36,600 bases of DNA, from the NCBI GenBank assembly GCA_027365195.1, contig DAHXNW010000104.1:1-36600 (forward strand), written 5' to 3'. Origin of the DNA: Acetobacteraceae bacterium. Its GTDB lineage: Bacteria > Pseudomonadota > Alphaproteobacteria > Acetobacterales > Acetobacteraceae. This document shows, piece after piece, positions 1 through 9,461 of the stretch. Under the pieces are notes generated by a model that searched no databases, was not told the origin of the DNA, and saw only the letters and a program-made list of their open reading frames with translations. Every line of letters starts with the position of its first letter. Positions within the stretch are counted from its first letter, which is position 1. The translations under genes and the position numbers were made by a program.

Positions 1-35
1 GGGCCGGCGCCGGCTAAAGCTATCATGCTCTAAGC
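1..35. repeat. Right end of a truncated copy (copy D) of the dispersed palindromic element
   Basis: gggccggcgccggctaaa matches the right arm of copy B (gggccggtgcaggctaaa, 16/18); element cut by window edge. Confidence 0.5.
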
Positions 36-66
36 CCGCAGGCTCAGAGCGACGGATTTTCCGCCC

Positions 67-1080
67 ATGGTCATGCCAAACCCATCGCCGCTGGTTTCGA
101 TCGTCATGCCCGCCTACAACGTCGCGCCGACCATCGAGGTCGCCGTGCGCTCCGCCCTTGCGCAGACGATGGCGGATTTCGAGTTGGTGATCGTCGATGA
201 CGGCTCGCGCGACGATACCAGGCGGATCGCCGAGAGACTGGCGGAGGCCGATCGCCGCATCCGCGTCTGCCCAACCCCGCAAAACGGCGGACGGATGATG
301 GCGATGAACCATGGCATGGCGGAAGCGCGCGGCACCTGGATCGCGGTGCTCGACGGCGACGATTGGTACGCCCCCGAACGGCTCGAAAAATTGCTGGCCG
401 CCGCCCGCGACGATATCGACATGATCGCCGACGACTGGATCGCGGTAGACAGCAAGGCCGGGCTCAACCTGGCCTCGCCCTTGCCACAGGGGGCCGGCGA
501 CCGGATCATCGATCTGGACGCGTTCCTCGATGGCTCCAACCCCACCGCCAAGGCCGATCTCGGCATGCTCAAGCATATGGTGCGCGCCGATTTCGTCCGC
601 CGCACCGGCATCACCTATTACCCGAAGGCGCGCACCGGCGAGGATTTTTATTTTCTGCTGTCCTATTTCCTGGCCGGCGGCCGCTGCCTGCTGCTGCAAG
701 CGGCCTATTACTATTATGTCGAGCCGTTCGGCACGGTCTCGCGGCAATGGGCGCAAGAAGGGCGCAAGCGCTACCGGTTCGAGGTACTGGTGGAGGTCAA
801 CGAGGATTTCCTCGCCCTGCACGGGCCGGCGATGACCCCGCGCCAGCGCCGCCGCCTCGCCGCGCGCACCCAGGGTTGGCTCGCGCTGATCGCCATGCAC
901 CAGATCCGTGAGGCACTGGCCGAGCGCCGGCCCGGCGTTGCCCTGCGCAAGCTGCTGACCGCGCCGCGCAGCTTCTGGCACCTCGCCATGCTGCGCGCGC
1001 TGGCGCGGGTGCGGCAGAGTGCGTTGGGGCCGGAACGCAAAATCCTCGGCCCCATGGCGATGCCCACGGGGTCTTCCTGA
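67..1080 (+). CDS. Glycosyltransferase family 2
   Basis: VSIVMPAYNVAPTIEVAVRSALAQT...ELVIVDDGSRDDT...VLDGDDW GT-A motifs. Confidence 0.9.
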   Translation: MVMPNPSPLVSIVMPAYNVAPTIEVAVRSALAQTMADFELVIVDDGSRDDTRRIAERLAEADRRIRVCPTPQNGGRMMAMNHGMAEARGTWIAVLDGDDWYAPERLEKLLAAARDDIDMIADDWIAVDSKAGLNLASPLPQGAGDRIIDLDAFLDGSNPTAKADLGMLKHMVRADFVRRTGITYYPKARTGEDFYFLLSYFLAGGRCLLLQAAYYYYVEPFGTVSRQWAQEGRKRYRFEVLVEVNEDFLALHGPAMTPRQRRRLAARTQGWLALIAMHQIREALAERRPGVALRKLLTAPRSFWHLAMLRALARVRQSALGPERKILGPMAMPTGSS

Positions 1081-1091
1081 GCGACCCCGGC

Positions 1092-3515
1092 ATGGAGCTG
1101 CCGGTCGGCGCCCTCCTGCCCCAACTCCTGCGCAGCCTCGATACCTGCCCCCGCGCCGTGCTGGCCGCTCCGCCCGGCGCCGGCAAGACCAGCCTCGTGC
1201 CGCCCGCTCTGCTGACGGCCGATTGGTGCCGGATGGGCAAAATCCTGCTGCTCGAGCCGCGCCGCCTCGCGGCACGGGCAGCGGCGGCGCGGATGGCGGC
1301 ACTCCGCGGCGAGCCGCTCGGCCAGAGCATCGGGCTGCAAACCCGGATCGAGCGGGTGGTCTCGCCGGCCACCCGCATCGAGGTGATCACCGAGGGGTTG
1401 CTGATCCGTCGCCTGCTCGCCGATCCCGGACTTGAGGACGTGGCGGCGGTGATCTTCGACGAGGTGCATGAGCGCGGCCTGGATGCCGATCTCGCCCTCG
1501 CCCTCTGCCTCGATCTGCAATGCACGTTGCGCCCGGAATTACGGCTGTTGGCGATGTCGGCGACCGCCGATACCGCGCGCCTCGCGCAATTGCTCGCCGC
1601 CCCGGTGATCGAGAGTGCCGGGCGGGCCTATCCGGTGGACATCCGCCACGCCGCGCGCGATCTCGCTGGCGCCCGCGAAGTGGGCGAGGCGGTGGCGCGC
1701 GCGGTGCGCGCCGCTCTCGCCGCCCATGCCGGCGACATCCTCGCCTTTCTGCCCGGCATGGCCGACATCCGCCGCGCCGAGGCGGCACTCGCCGGCTGTG
1801 GCGCCACGGTGCTCGCGCTGCATGGCGATCTGGCGCCAGAGGCGCAGGCGCTCGCCCTGCAACCGGCGGCCGATGGCAGTCGGCGGGTGGTGCTGGCGAG
1901 CGCCATCGCCGAAACCTCGCTCACCGTGCCCGGCGTGCGGGTGGTGGTGGATGGCGGCTGGCGCCGCGCGCCGCGCCACGATCCGGCGAGCGGGCTGAGC
2001 CGGCTCACCACCCTGCGCATCAGCCGCGCCGCCGCCGCGCAGCGTGCCGGGCGGGCCGGGCGCGAGGCGCCGGGCGTCGCCATCCGGCTGTGGAGCGAGG
2101 CGCTGCATCGCGGGCTTTCCGCCTTCGACACGCCGGAAATCCTCGACGCCGAACTCTCCGCCCTGTGTCTGGACTGCGCCGCCTGGGGCACCGCGCCGGA
2201 GATGCTGGCCTTCGCCGACCCACCGCCGGCCGCCGCGCTGGCGAGCGCGCGGGCGCTGCTACGGGCGCTCGGTGCGTTCGATGCGGGCGGGGCGATCACC
2301 GATCGCGGCCGGGCGATGGCGCGGCTCGGCGCGCATCCAAGGCTCGCGGCGATCATGCTGGCCGCCGGCAATCCGACCGAGGCGGCGCTCGCGGCCGATC
2401 TCGCAGCCCTGCTGGAGGAACGCGATCCGCTGCGCCGGTCACAGCGCGCCGATCCGCCGGCGGATATTGCGCCGCGTCTGGCGGCGCTGCGCGGCGCAGC
2501 GGCGGGCGATCTCGACCACGCGGCCCTCGCCGCCATCCGACGGGGTGCGGCCAGCTATCGCCGCCGTCTGCGTCTGCCCGCCGATACGCGGCCCGGTGGC
2601 GATCCGGCGCCGCTGCTCGCGCATGGCTTTCCCGACCGCATCGCGCAGCGACGCAGCGAGCCGGGGAGTTTTCGTCTCTCCGGCGGTGGCGGTGCGCGGC
2701 TCGCCGACACCGACGCGCTGGCCCGCGCACCGCTATTGGTGGTTCCCACGCTCGCGCTCCAGGCCGCCCCGCGTATTCGTCTTGCCGCCGCCCTCGACCC
2801 TGCCGCGCTGACCACCATCCTGGCCGGCCAAATCCAGGAAAGCCAGGAAAGCGGCATCGACCCGGCGAGCGGTGCCGTGCTGCTGCGCCGGCGCCGGCGC
2901 CTCGGCGTGCTGGTGCTGGAGGACCGCACCGAGCGCGCACCGCCGGCATTCGCCGCCGCCTGCCTCGCCGAGGCCGCCGATCTCGCGTCCCTGCCCTGGA
3001 GCACGCCGGCGCGACAGTTGCAGGCAAGGGTCGGCCTGCTGCATGCGCTGGAACCGACGGATTGGCCGGATCTCTCCGATGCCGCGCTCGCCGCCGACAA
3101 ACCGGGGTGGCTGGAACCGGCGCTGCTCGGCTGCGCGCGGCTCGCCGATCTCGCGACCCTCGACATGGCGGCGATCCTCGCGGCACGGCTCGATTTCGCG
3201 CAGCGCCGGCGGCTTAACCGGCTGCTGCCCGAGGCGCTCGACCTGCCCGGCGGCCGGGCGGCGATCGACTATCTCCAGCCGGTGCCGCAGGCGGCGGCGC
3301 GGGCGCAGGCGTTCTACGGTCTGGCCGAGACGCCGCGATTGGCGGAGGGCCGCATTCCGCTGCGCCTCGCCCTGCTCTCGCCGGCCGGCCGGCCGATGGC
3401 CATCACCGCCGATCTCGCCGGCTTCTGGCGCGGCGCCTGGGGCGAGATACGGCGCGAGATGCGCGGCCGCTATCCGAAACACGCCTGGCCGGAAGACCCG
3501 ATGCGGTTGGGTTAA
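1092..3515 (+). CDS. hrpB: ATP-dependent helicase HrpB (DEAH-type)
   Basis: PPGAGKTSLVP Walker A, DEVHER box, AMSAT, QRAGRAGR helicase motifs; HrpB-like C-terminus (WPEDP). Confidence 0.93.
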   Translation: MELPVGALLPQLLRSLDTCPRAVLAAPPGAGKTSLVPPALLTADWCRMGKILLLEPRRLAARAAAARMAALRGEPLGQSIGLQTRIERVVSPATRIEVITEGLLIRRLLADPGLEDVAAVIFDEVHERGLDADLALALCLDLQCTLRPELRLLAMSATADTARLAQLLAAPVIESAGRAYPVDIRHAARDLAGAREVGEAVARAVRAALAAHAGDILAFLPGMADIRRAEAALAGCGATVLALHGDLAPEAQALALQPAADGSRRVVLASAIAETSLTVPGVRVVVDGGWRRAPRHDPASGLSRLTTLRISRAAAAQRAGRAGREAPGVAIRLWSEALHRGLSAFDTPEILDAELSALCLDCAAWGTAPEMLAFADPPPAAALASARALLRALGAFDAGGAITDRGRAMARLGAHPRLAAIMLAAGNPTEAALAADLAALLEERDPLRRSQRADPPADIAPRLAALRGAAAGDLDHAALAAIRRGAASYRRRLRLPADTRPGGDPAPLLAHGFPDRIAQRRSEPGSFRLSGGGGARLADTDALARAPLLVVPTLALQAAPRIRLAAALDPAALTTILAGQIQESQESGIDPASGAVLLRRRRRLGVLVLEDRTERAPPAFAAACLAEAADLASLPWSTPARQLQARVGLLHALEPTDWPDLSDAALAADKPGWLEPALLGCARLADLATLDMAAILAARLDFAQRRRLNRLLPEALDLPGGRAAIDYLQPVPQAAARAQAFYGLAETPRLAEGRIPLRLALLSPAGRPMAITADLAGFWRGAWGEIRREMRGRYPKHAWPEDPMRLG

Positions 3516-3626
3516 CTTGAGCCTGCACCGGCCCGCCCCCCCCACCCGGCCACCCACGACAGTATGCTGAACGGGGGCCGGGTGGGAGCGCGGGCCGGTG
3601 CAGACTCAGACTTGAACATATCAACC
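3505..3626. repeat. Dispersed palindromic element, copy A, between convergent hrpB and ahpD
   Basis: Arms tgcaccggcccg...cacccggcc / ggccgggtg...cgggccggtgca around cagtatgctg; outer ggttg/caacc. Confidence 0.75.
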
Positions 3627-3627
3627 T

Positions 3628-4158
3628 CTAACCGGCGAGCGCGCTCTCGCCATCGAGCACCGCCGCCACCGCATGCACCACGGAAGCGATGCGGGCGGCG
3701 CTCTGCACCTGCTCCTGCGTCAGCCCGGCCTCGCGCACCACATGCTCATGGCTGCTCATGCAGGCGCCGCAGCCATTGACCGCCGAGACCGCGAGGCACC
3801 AGAGCTCGAAATCGGCTTTTTCCACGCCGGGCCGGCCGATCACGCTCATCCGCAGCTTCGCCGGCATGTTCGGATAATCGCCGCCGACCAGATGGGTGAA
3901 ACGGTAGTAGATGTTGTTCATGCCCATGATCGCCGCCGCCGACTTCGCCGCCTGGAGCGCCTCGGCGCTGAGTTGCGGCGCGAATTCAGCGACGATCGCC
4001 GCCGTCACCTCGGCATTGCGCGCGGCGAGGGCCACGGCGATGAAGCAGCCAGCGCGCTGCTGCAGGCTCAAACTCGGCTCCGCCGCCTGGGTGCCGAGAT
4101 TGAGGCGGAGATCCTTGGCATAGTCGGGTATGCGCGTTTTCAGCGCCTCGATCGACAT
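3628..4158 (-). CDS. ahpD: Alkyl hydroperoxide reductase AhpD-family carboxymuconolactone decarboxylase
   Basis: [34 protein letters not shown] CxxC motif; adjacent to ahpC. Confidence 0.93.
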   Translation of the reverse strand: MSIEALKTRIPDYAKDLRLNLGTQAAEPSLSLQQRAGCFIAVALAARNAEVTAAIVAEFAPQLSAEALQAAKSAAAIMGMNNIYYRFTHLVGGDYPNMPAKLRMSVIGRPGVEKADFELWCLAVSAVNGCGACMSSHEHVVREAGLTQEQVQSAARIASVVHAVAAVLDGESALAG

Positions 4159-4183
4159 GGCGGCTCCTTCATAAGGGAAAGCC

Positions 4184-4206
4184 CCCCCCGCGGGCGGCGC
4201 GGGGGG
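4184..4206. other. GC-rich hairpin between ahpC and ahpD
   Basis: ccccccgcg-ggcgg-cgcgggggg, 9-bp perfect stem in the ahpC-ahpD intergenic gap. Confidence 0.6.
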
Positions 4207-4212
4207 AGCGGG

Positions 4213-4767
4213 TCAGGCGGCCGGACGGAGGAACTCGTCGCCCTTGTTCCAGTTGCACGGGCAAAGCTCGTCGCTTTGCAGCGCGTCGAGCACGCGCAGC
4301 ACCTCGGCCGGATTGCGGCCGACCGAGAGATCGTTCACCGCCGCGTAGCGGATGATGCCGTCGGGATCGACCAGGAAGGTCGCCCGCAGCGCCACGCCCT
4401 CGTTCTTGTCGAGAATGCCGCAGGCGGTGGCAAGCTCGCGCTTGATGTCGGCCAGCATCGGGATCGACAGATCGCGCAAGTCGTCATGGTTCAGGCGCCA
4501 GTTCACATGCACGAATTCGCTGTCGGTGGAGACACCGTAGATCACCGTGTCCCGATCGGCGAACTCGCCGGAAAGCTTGGCGAAGGCGACGATTTCGGTC
4601 GGGCAGACGAAGGTGAAATCCTTCGGCCAGAAAAACACCAGCTTCCACTTGCCGGCATCGCTCGCGCCGGTGATGTCGGTGAAGCAGGTCTTCAGATCGA
4701 GTCCAGCCTTGCCGGGCTTGACGGCCTTGAGGGCGAAACTCGGGAATGTGTCTCCGATTGTCAGCAT
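4213..4767 (-). CDS. ahpC: Peroxiredoxin AhpC
   Basis: MLTIGDTFPSFALKAV...FFWPKDFTFVCPTEI peroxiredoxin motif; start set at 4767 with RBS ggaaaggag. Confidence 0.93.
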   Translation of the reverse strand: MLTIGDTFPSFALKAVKPGKAGLDLKTCFTDITGASDAGKWKLVFFWPKDFTFVCPTEIVAFAKLSGEFADRDTVIYGVSTDSEFVHVNWRLNHDDLRDLSIPMLADIKRELATACGILDKNEGVALRATFLVDPDGIIRYAAVNDLSVGRNPAEVLRVLDALQSDELCPCNWNKGDEFLRPAA

Positions 4768-4936
4768 GTCGGCTCCTTTCCGTAACGCGCCGTTCGTTCG
4801 CACGTGCAGCATAACTAGGCTGCCATACCTCTCTTGCCAATCATCCCGGCGATTTTTTCATCGAACAACTGATTGGGATCGCGCCCAACGACTTCAGTCT
4901 ATGTTTCGCGCGCCGCCGCCGGCCAACCCGGCGCGC

Positions 4937-4987
4937 ATACCAGCGGCCGTTGATCTCGGAAGAGTCGAGATCAACGGCCGCTGGTAT
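4937..4987. repeat. Perfect 22-bp inverted repeat (hairpin), possible terminator downstream of the radical SAM gene
   Basis: ataccagcggccgttgatctcg-gaagagt-cgagatcaacggccgctggtat, about 5 nt past the stop at 4993. Confidence 0.8.
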
Positions 4988-4992
4988 TACAA

Positions 4993-6072
4993 TCAGAAGA
5001 GTGATAATTGCGCACTCGGCGGCGCGGGCGGGAGGGCGAAGCGGGTGGTGTCGAGCGCCGGGGTGGCGGTAAAGCCGCATTGCCGCGCGGCGCGGGCGAA
5101 GCGCTGCGCCAGCAGGACCGCATAGGGGCCCTCCCCCGTATGCCGGCGGTGGAAGGTCGCGTCGTTCATCGCGCCGCCCCGGCATTGGCGGATCAGGCTC
5201 AGCACATGGGCGGCGCGCGCCGGATAGTTCTGGCGCAACCAGTCCTCGAACAGCGGCCGCACTTCGAGCGGCAGGCGCAGCAGCAGGCTGCCGGCATGGC
5301 GCGCCCCGGCGTTCGCGGCCGCTTCCAGGATATGTTCGAGTTCGGCGTCATTCAGCCCGGGGATCATCGGTGCGGCGAGCACGCCCACCGGCACGCCGGC
5401 ACGCGCCAGGGCGGCGATGGTCTGCAACCGGCGCGCCGGCGTCGCCGCGCGCGGCTCCATCCGCCGCGCGAGGCCGGCATTGAGCGTGGTGAGCGAGACA
5501 TGCACGCGCACCAGCCGCTCCTGTGCCATCGCCGCGAGAATGTCGAGATCGCGCAGCACGCCGGCGGATTTGGTCACGATGCTGAGCGGATGGCGGAAAC
5601 GCTGCAACACGCCGAGCACGCCGCGCGTCAGCCGCAGGCCGCGCTCCACCGGCTGATACGGATCGGTATTGGTGCCGAGCGCCAACGGGCGCACGCGATA
5701 GCCCGGCTTGCGCAGTTCCCGCTCCAGCAGGGCCGCCACCTCCGGCTTGAACACCAATTCGGTCTCGAAATCGAGGCCGGGCGAGAGGCCGAGATAGGCA
5801 TGCGTCGGCCGCGCGAAGCAATAGATGCAGCCATGCTCGCAGCCGCGATAGGGATTGAGCGAACGGTCGAAGCCGAGATCGGGGCTGCTGTTCCAACTGA
5901 TCGCCGAACGGCTCGCATCGCGCCGCAGGCTCGTCTGCACCGGGGCGACAACCCCCGCATCCTCGGCGCTCCAGCCGTCGTCGAAGCATTCGGTGTGCTG
6001 CGTCTCGAAGCGCACCGGCGGATTGCTGGCGGCGGCCCGGCCGCGCGGCGCCGTGAGGGAGGGGGCTGGCAT
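4993..6072 (-). CDS. PA0069 / SPL-like family radical SAM protein
   Basis: NPYRGCEHGCIYCFARPTH CxxxCxxC cluster motif; ALGTNTDPYQPVE; TLNAGLARRMEPRAATPARRL. Confidence 0.9.
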   Translation of the reverse strand: MPAPSLTAPRGRAAASNPPVRFETQHTECFDDGWSAEDAGVVAPVQTSLRRDASRSAISWNSSPDLGFDRSLNPYRGCEHGCIYCFARPTHAYLGLSPGLDFETELVFKPEVAALLERELRKPGYRVRPLALGTNTDPYQPVERGLRLTRGVLGVLQRFRHPLSIVTKSAGVLRDLDILAAMAQERLVRVHVSLTTLNAGLARRMEPRAATPARRLQTIAALARAGVPVGVLAAPMIPGLNDAELEHILEAAANAGARHAGSLLLRLPLEVRPLFEDWLRQNYPARAAHVLSLIRQCRGGAMNDATFHRRHTGEGPYAVLLAQRFARAARQCGFTATPALDTTRFALPPAPPSAQLSLF

Positions 6073-6120
6073 GGCCCGAATTTCGCCGCAGGGCCGCCGG
6101 CTGTCAAGAACAAAATAAGA

Positions 6121-6236
6121 ACATCATGGAAAGCCTGCACCGGCCCGCACCCCCACCCGGCCACCCATGCGAGTATACTGACGTGGGTGGCCGGGTGGGG
6201 TGCGGGCCGGTGCAGGCTAAACTTGAGCATGTCATC
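6121..6236. repeat. Dispersed palindromic element, copy B
   Basis: Left arm 6132-6167 and right arm 6184-6218 are near-perfect reverse complements (35/36 nt, one extra c); loop contains gagtatactg. Confidence 0.85.
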
Positions 6237-7895
6237 CTATCCGCTCGGCCGCAGCCGGTCTGGCAGCAGCGCGCCCTGGCCTTCGAGCACCGGGTAGGCG
6301 GCGGCGGCGACCAGATGCGCGTTGATCCGCTCCAGGTCGCGCAGCACGTCCAGATGCAGCGCCCCGCTCTCGGCACTCTCGATCCGCCCCTCGCGCAAGC
6401 GCTGAAAATGCGCCGCCGTCGCCTGCGCCTCCTGGTCGCGAAACACCGCTTTTTCGCTCGCCAGCAGACGGGCGGCGCGGGCGTCCTCGGTCAGGAACAC
6501 CGCCGCCGCCGTGCGCAGATTGGCGGCCAGCCGGGCGAGCAGCCGGCCGATCTCCACCCGGCCCTCGTCGGAGAAGGTGAGGCCATGCTTGAGCCGACGG
6601 CTCGCCAGCGTCATCAGATTTTTGTTCACCACATCGCCGGCATGCGCCAGATGGGTGGTAAAGGCGAGGATCTGGCCGAGCCGGCGATGGTCGTCATCGC
6701 TCAGCGCGTCGGCGTCTAGCGAGGTGAGATAGCTCCGCACCGCCGCGTTCAGCCGCTCCACCACGTCATCGAGACGGCGGGTTTCGGCCACCCGCTTGCG
6801 GTCGCCACCGATCAGCGCCTCGCCGGCACTGCTCAACATCGCCTCCAGCATATCGCTCATCCGCAGCGCCTCGCGCGCCGCCGCGGCGATCGCGACCGAC
6901 GGGCTTTCGCGTGCCTTCCCATCGAGATAGAGCGGCTGGCCGGGATCGGCATCCGCCACCCGCGCCGGCAGCAGCCGACGCAGCAGCCGCGCATAAGGCG
7001 GCAGCAACGGGAAGAACACCAGCGCGAGAGCGAGGTTGAAGCCGGTGTGGAAATCGGCCACCGCCCGCGCCGCGTCCGGCTCGATCTGCACCATCTGCCG
7101 GCCGAGCCAGTCGATCGCCGGCAGCACAGCGATGCAGCCGGCGATGCGCGTGAGCAGATTGCCGAGCGGCAGGCGCCGCGTCGCCGGATCCTCTCCCGCA
7201 CCACCCTCCAGCAACGGATTAACCGCGGTGCCGAGATTGGCGCCGAGCACCATGGCGAAAGCGGCATCCAGCGGCACCACGCCGCGCGCCGCCAGCGACA
7301 TGATCAGCAGCACGACGGCGACCGAGGAATGCGCCGCCCAGGTGATCACTGCCGCCAGCAGCAGGCCCATCACCGGGCTGGTGACGAACACGCCGAGCAG
7401 CAGCCGCAGGCTCGGCACATCCTCATACGGTGTCACCAGCGCGAGCAACTGATGCAGCGCCAGCAGCATCAAGCCGAGGCCGATCGCCACCCGCCCGAGA
7501 TCGCGTACCCGCGTCGCCCCGGCGCGGCGGAACATCACCACCCCCACCAGCACCAGCAGCATCGACAGCCAGGAGACGTCGAACGAGAGCACCTGCACGA
7601 TCAGCGTGGTGCCGATATTGGCGCCCAGCATCACCGCCAGCGCCGGTACCAGATCGACCAGCCCGGCGACGGTGAAGCCGGTGACCATCAGCCCGGTGGC
7701 GGTACTGCTCTGCAACACCGCGGTGACGCCGATGCCGGCCAGCACCGCGCGCCAGCGCCGGCTCAACGCCGCCGCCAGCACGCCGCGCAGCGCCGGGCCG
7801 AAGGCACGCTGGATGCCGCTCTGCACCATGTGCACGCCCCACAGCAGCAGCGCCACGCTGCCGGCCAGATCGACCAGGAAAAGGGTTGCGTCCAT
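6237..7895 (-). CDS. Na/Pi cotransporter family protein with C-terminal PhoU-like domain
   Basis: GVHMVQSGIQRAFGPALRGVL, LQSSTATGLMVTGF, MLGANIGTTL; start set at MDATLFLVD (7895). Confidence 0.88.
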   Translation of the reverse strand: MDATLFLVDLAGSVALLLWGVHMVQSGIQRAFGPALRGVLAAALSRRWRAVLAGIGVTAVLQSSTATGLMVTGFTVAGLVDLVPALAVMLGANIGTTLIVQVLSFDVSWLSMLLVLVGVVMFRRAGATRVRDLGRVAIGLGLMLLALHQLLALVTPYEDVPSLRLLLGVFVTSPVMGLLLAAVITWAAHSSVAVVLLIMSLAARGVVPLDAAFAMVLGANLGTAVNPLLEGGAGEDPATRRLPLGNLLTRIAGCIAVLPAIDWLGRQMVQIEPDAARAVADFHTGFNLALALVFFPLLPPYARLLRRLLPARVADADPGQPLYLDGKARESPSVAIAAAAREALRMSDMLEAMLSSAGEALIGGDRKRVAETRRLDDVVERLNAAVRSYLTSLDADALSDDDHRRLGQILAFTTHLAHAGDVVNKNLMTLASRRLKHGLTFSDEGRVEIGRLLARLAANLRTAAAVFLTEDARAARLLASEKAVFRDQEAQATAAHFQRLREGRIESAESGALHLDVLRDLERINAHLVAAAAYPVLEGQGALLPDRLRPSG

Positions 7896-8017
7896 GCGGT
7901 GGCTCGTTCGGATTCGGGTTCGGCGATGCAAATGATACTGGATCGGCGCGCCAGCATGCGCTGTAGTGGCGAAACAGTTCAATGGCGCGCCGAGCCGCCC
8001 GCCGCAAGGAGTTCGCC

Positions 8018-9322
8018 ATGCCCGAGGCCCTACCGCACGCCGCCGCGCTGAGCCCGGCCGACATCCGCCGCGCGGTGCTCGCCTCGGTCATCGGCAACGC
8101 ACTCGAATGGTTCGATTTTCTGATCTATGGCTCGTTCGCCGCAGTGATCGGCGCGGTGTTCTTCCCCTCCAGCGACCCGACGCTGTCGCAGATCCTGGTG
8201 TTCGCGACCTTCGGCGTCGGCTTCGTGGTGCGCCCGTTCGGCGGCATCCTGATCGGCATGTATGCCGATCGCGCCGGGCGGCAACGCGCGCTGTCGCTGC
8301 TCATCGTGCTGATGGCCGCCGGCACGGTGGCGCTCGGCCTCACGCCGAGCTACGCCAGCATCGGCATCGGAGCGCCGATCATCATCGTCGCCGCACGCAT
8401 TCTGCAAGGGATCTCGGTCGGCGGCGAATTCGCCTCGGCGACAGCGATGCTGGTGGAATACGCGCCGCCCTCGCGCAAGCTGTTCTACGGCTCGTTCCAG
8501 ATGGTGTCGCAATCCTTCGCCGTCACCTTCGCCGCCGGCTGCGCCTTTCTGCTCACCGCCCTGCTCAGCCCGGCGCATCTGCATGCCTGGGGCTGGCGGC
8601 TGCCGTTCCTGCTCGGCGGGCTGGTCGGGCCGATCGGCTTTTACATCCGCCGCCGCGTCGCCGAATCGCCGGAGTTCGTGCGCCTGCGCCAGACCATGCC
8701 GGCGCGGCAGCGCGCGCCGATCGCACTGCTGCTGGGCCACCATCTGCCGCGCGTGCTCTGCGCCATCGGCGTCATTCTCGCCGGCACCGCATCGACCTAT
8801 CTGTGGAATTTCTATCTGCCGGTCTATGCCACCCATACGCTCGGCCTGCCGGCGACGGCGCCGCTGCTCGGCGTGGTCGCCGGCGGCTTGCTCGGCATGA
8901 TCATCAACCCGCTCTCTGGCAAGCTCGCCGACCGGGTCGGTGCCTATGCGGTGTTCCTGCCGCCGGTGATCCTGGCCGGGGTGCTGGCGTTGCCGATGTT
9001 CGCCTTCATCGTCGGCCATCCGACCCGGCTCAATCTGTTCGCCCTGCAGGTCGGCGCCACGCTCGTGCTGGGCTGGATGGCCGGACCGATGCCCGGCCTG
9101 CTCGCCGGCATGTTTCCGACCGAAGTGCGCTCGACCGGCATGGCGCTGTCCTACAACGTCTCGGTGACTTTATTCGGCGGCCTCGCGCCATTCACCGTCA
9201 CCTTCATCACCCGGCTCACCCACAGCAGCATGTCGCCGGCCTATTACCTCACCGCCGCCGCCGCGCTCTCGCTGATCCTGGTGCTCGGCTTCCGCCCACG
9301 CGAGATGCGGGCGCAAGCATGA
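8018..9322 (+). CDS. MFS transporter, metabolite:H+ symporter (MHS) family
   Basis: VLASVIGNALEWFDFLIYGSFA, RPFGGILIGMYADRAGRQRAL, GISVGGEFASATAMLVEYAP; RBS aagga before ATG 8018. Confidence 0.9.
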   Translation: MPEALPHAAALSPADIRRAVLASVIGNALEWFDFLIYGSFAAVIGAVFFPSSDPTLSQILVFATFGVGFVVRPFGGILIGMYADRAGRQRALSLLIVLMAAGTVALGLTPSYASIGIGAPIIIVAARILQGISVGGEFASATAMLVEYAPPSRKLFYGSFQMVSQSFAVTFAAGCAFLLTALLSPAHLHAWGWRLPFLLGGLVGPIGFYIRRRVAESPEFVRLRQTMPARQRAPIALLLGHHLPRVLCAIGVILAGTASTYLWNFYLPVYATHTLGLPATAPLLGVVAGGLLGMIINPLSGKLADRVGAYAVFLPPVILAGVLALPMFAFIVGHPTRLNLFALQVGATLVLGWMAGPMPGLLAGMFPTEVRSTGMALSYNVSVTLFGGLAPFTVTFITRLTHSSMSPAYYLTAAAALSLILVLGFRPREMRAQA

Positions 9323-9331
9323 TGGGGCCAT

Positions 9332-9461
9332 GGTAGTGGGTCAGTTTGGAAAGCAAGCCGGCGCCGGCCCGCACCCCCACCCGGCCACCCATTCAGTATA
9401 CTGTCGTGGGTGGCCGGGGGGGGGTGCGGGCCGGTGCCGAACTTCAAACTGACCCACTACC
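9332..9461. mobile_element. MITE-like palindromic element, copy C, with terminal inverted repeats and 8-bp flanking direct repeat
   Basis: ggtagtgggtcagttt...aaactgacccactacc perfect 16-bp TIR; ggggccat at 9324-9331 and 9462-9469 directly abuts both ends; centre cagtatactg. Confidence 0.8.

Noticed and set aside
3673-4785. Plus-strand ORF of 370 aa
   Set aside because: Covers ahpD and ahpC on the opposite strand; shadow ORF
4768-4936. OxyR-binding site upstream of ahpC
   Set aside because: No convincing ATAG-N7-CTAT-type repeat could be found by eye, and no oxyR gene is adjacent
7921-8000. Repeated ggcgcgcc words between the divergent transporter genes
   Set aside because: Short GC-only palindromes are expected by chance at this base composition
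1-9461. Palindromic repeats as a CRISPR array
   Set aside because: Copies are kilobases apart, each itself a long palindrome, with no regular spacers and no cas genes
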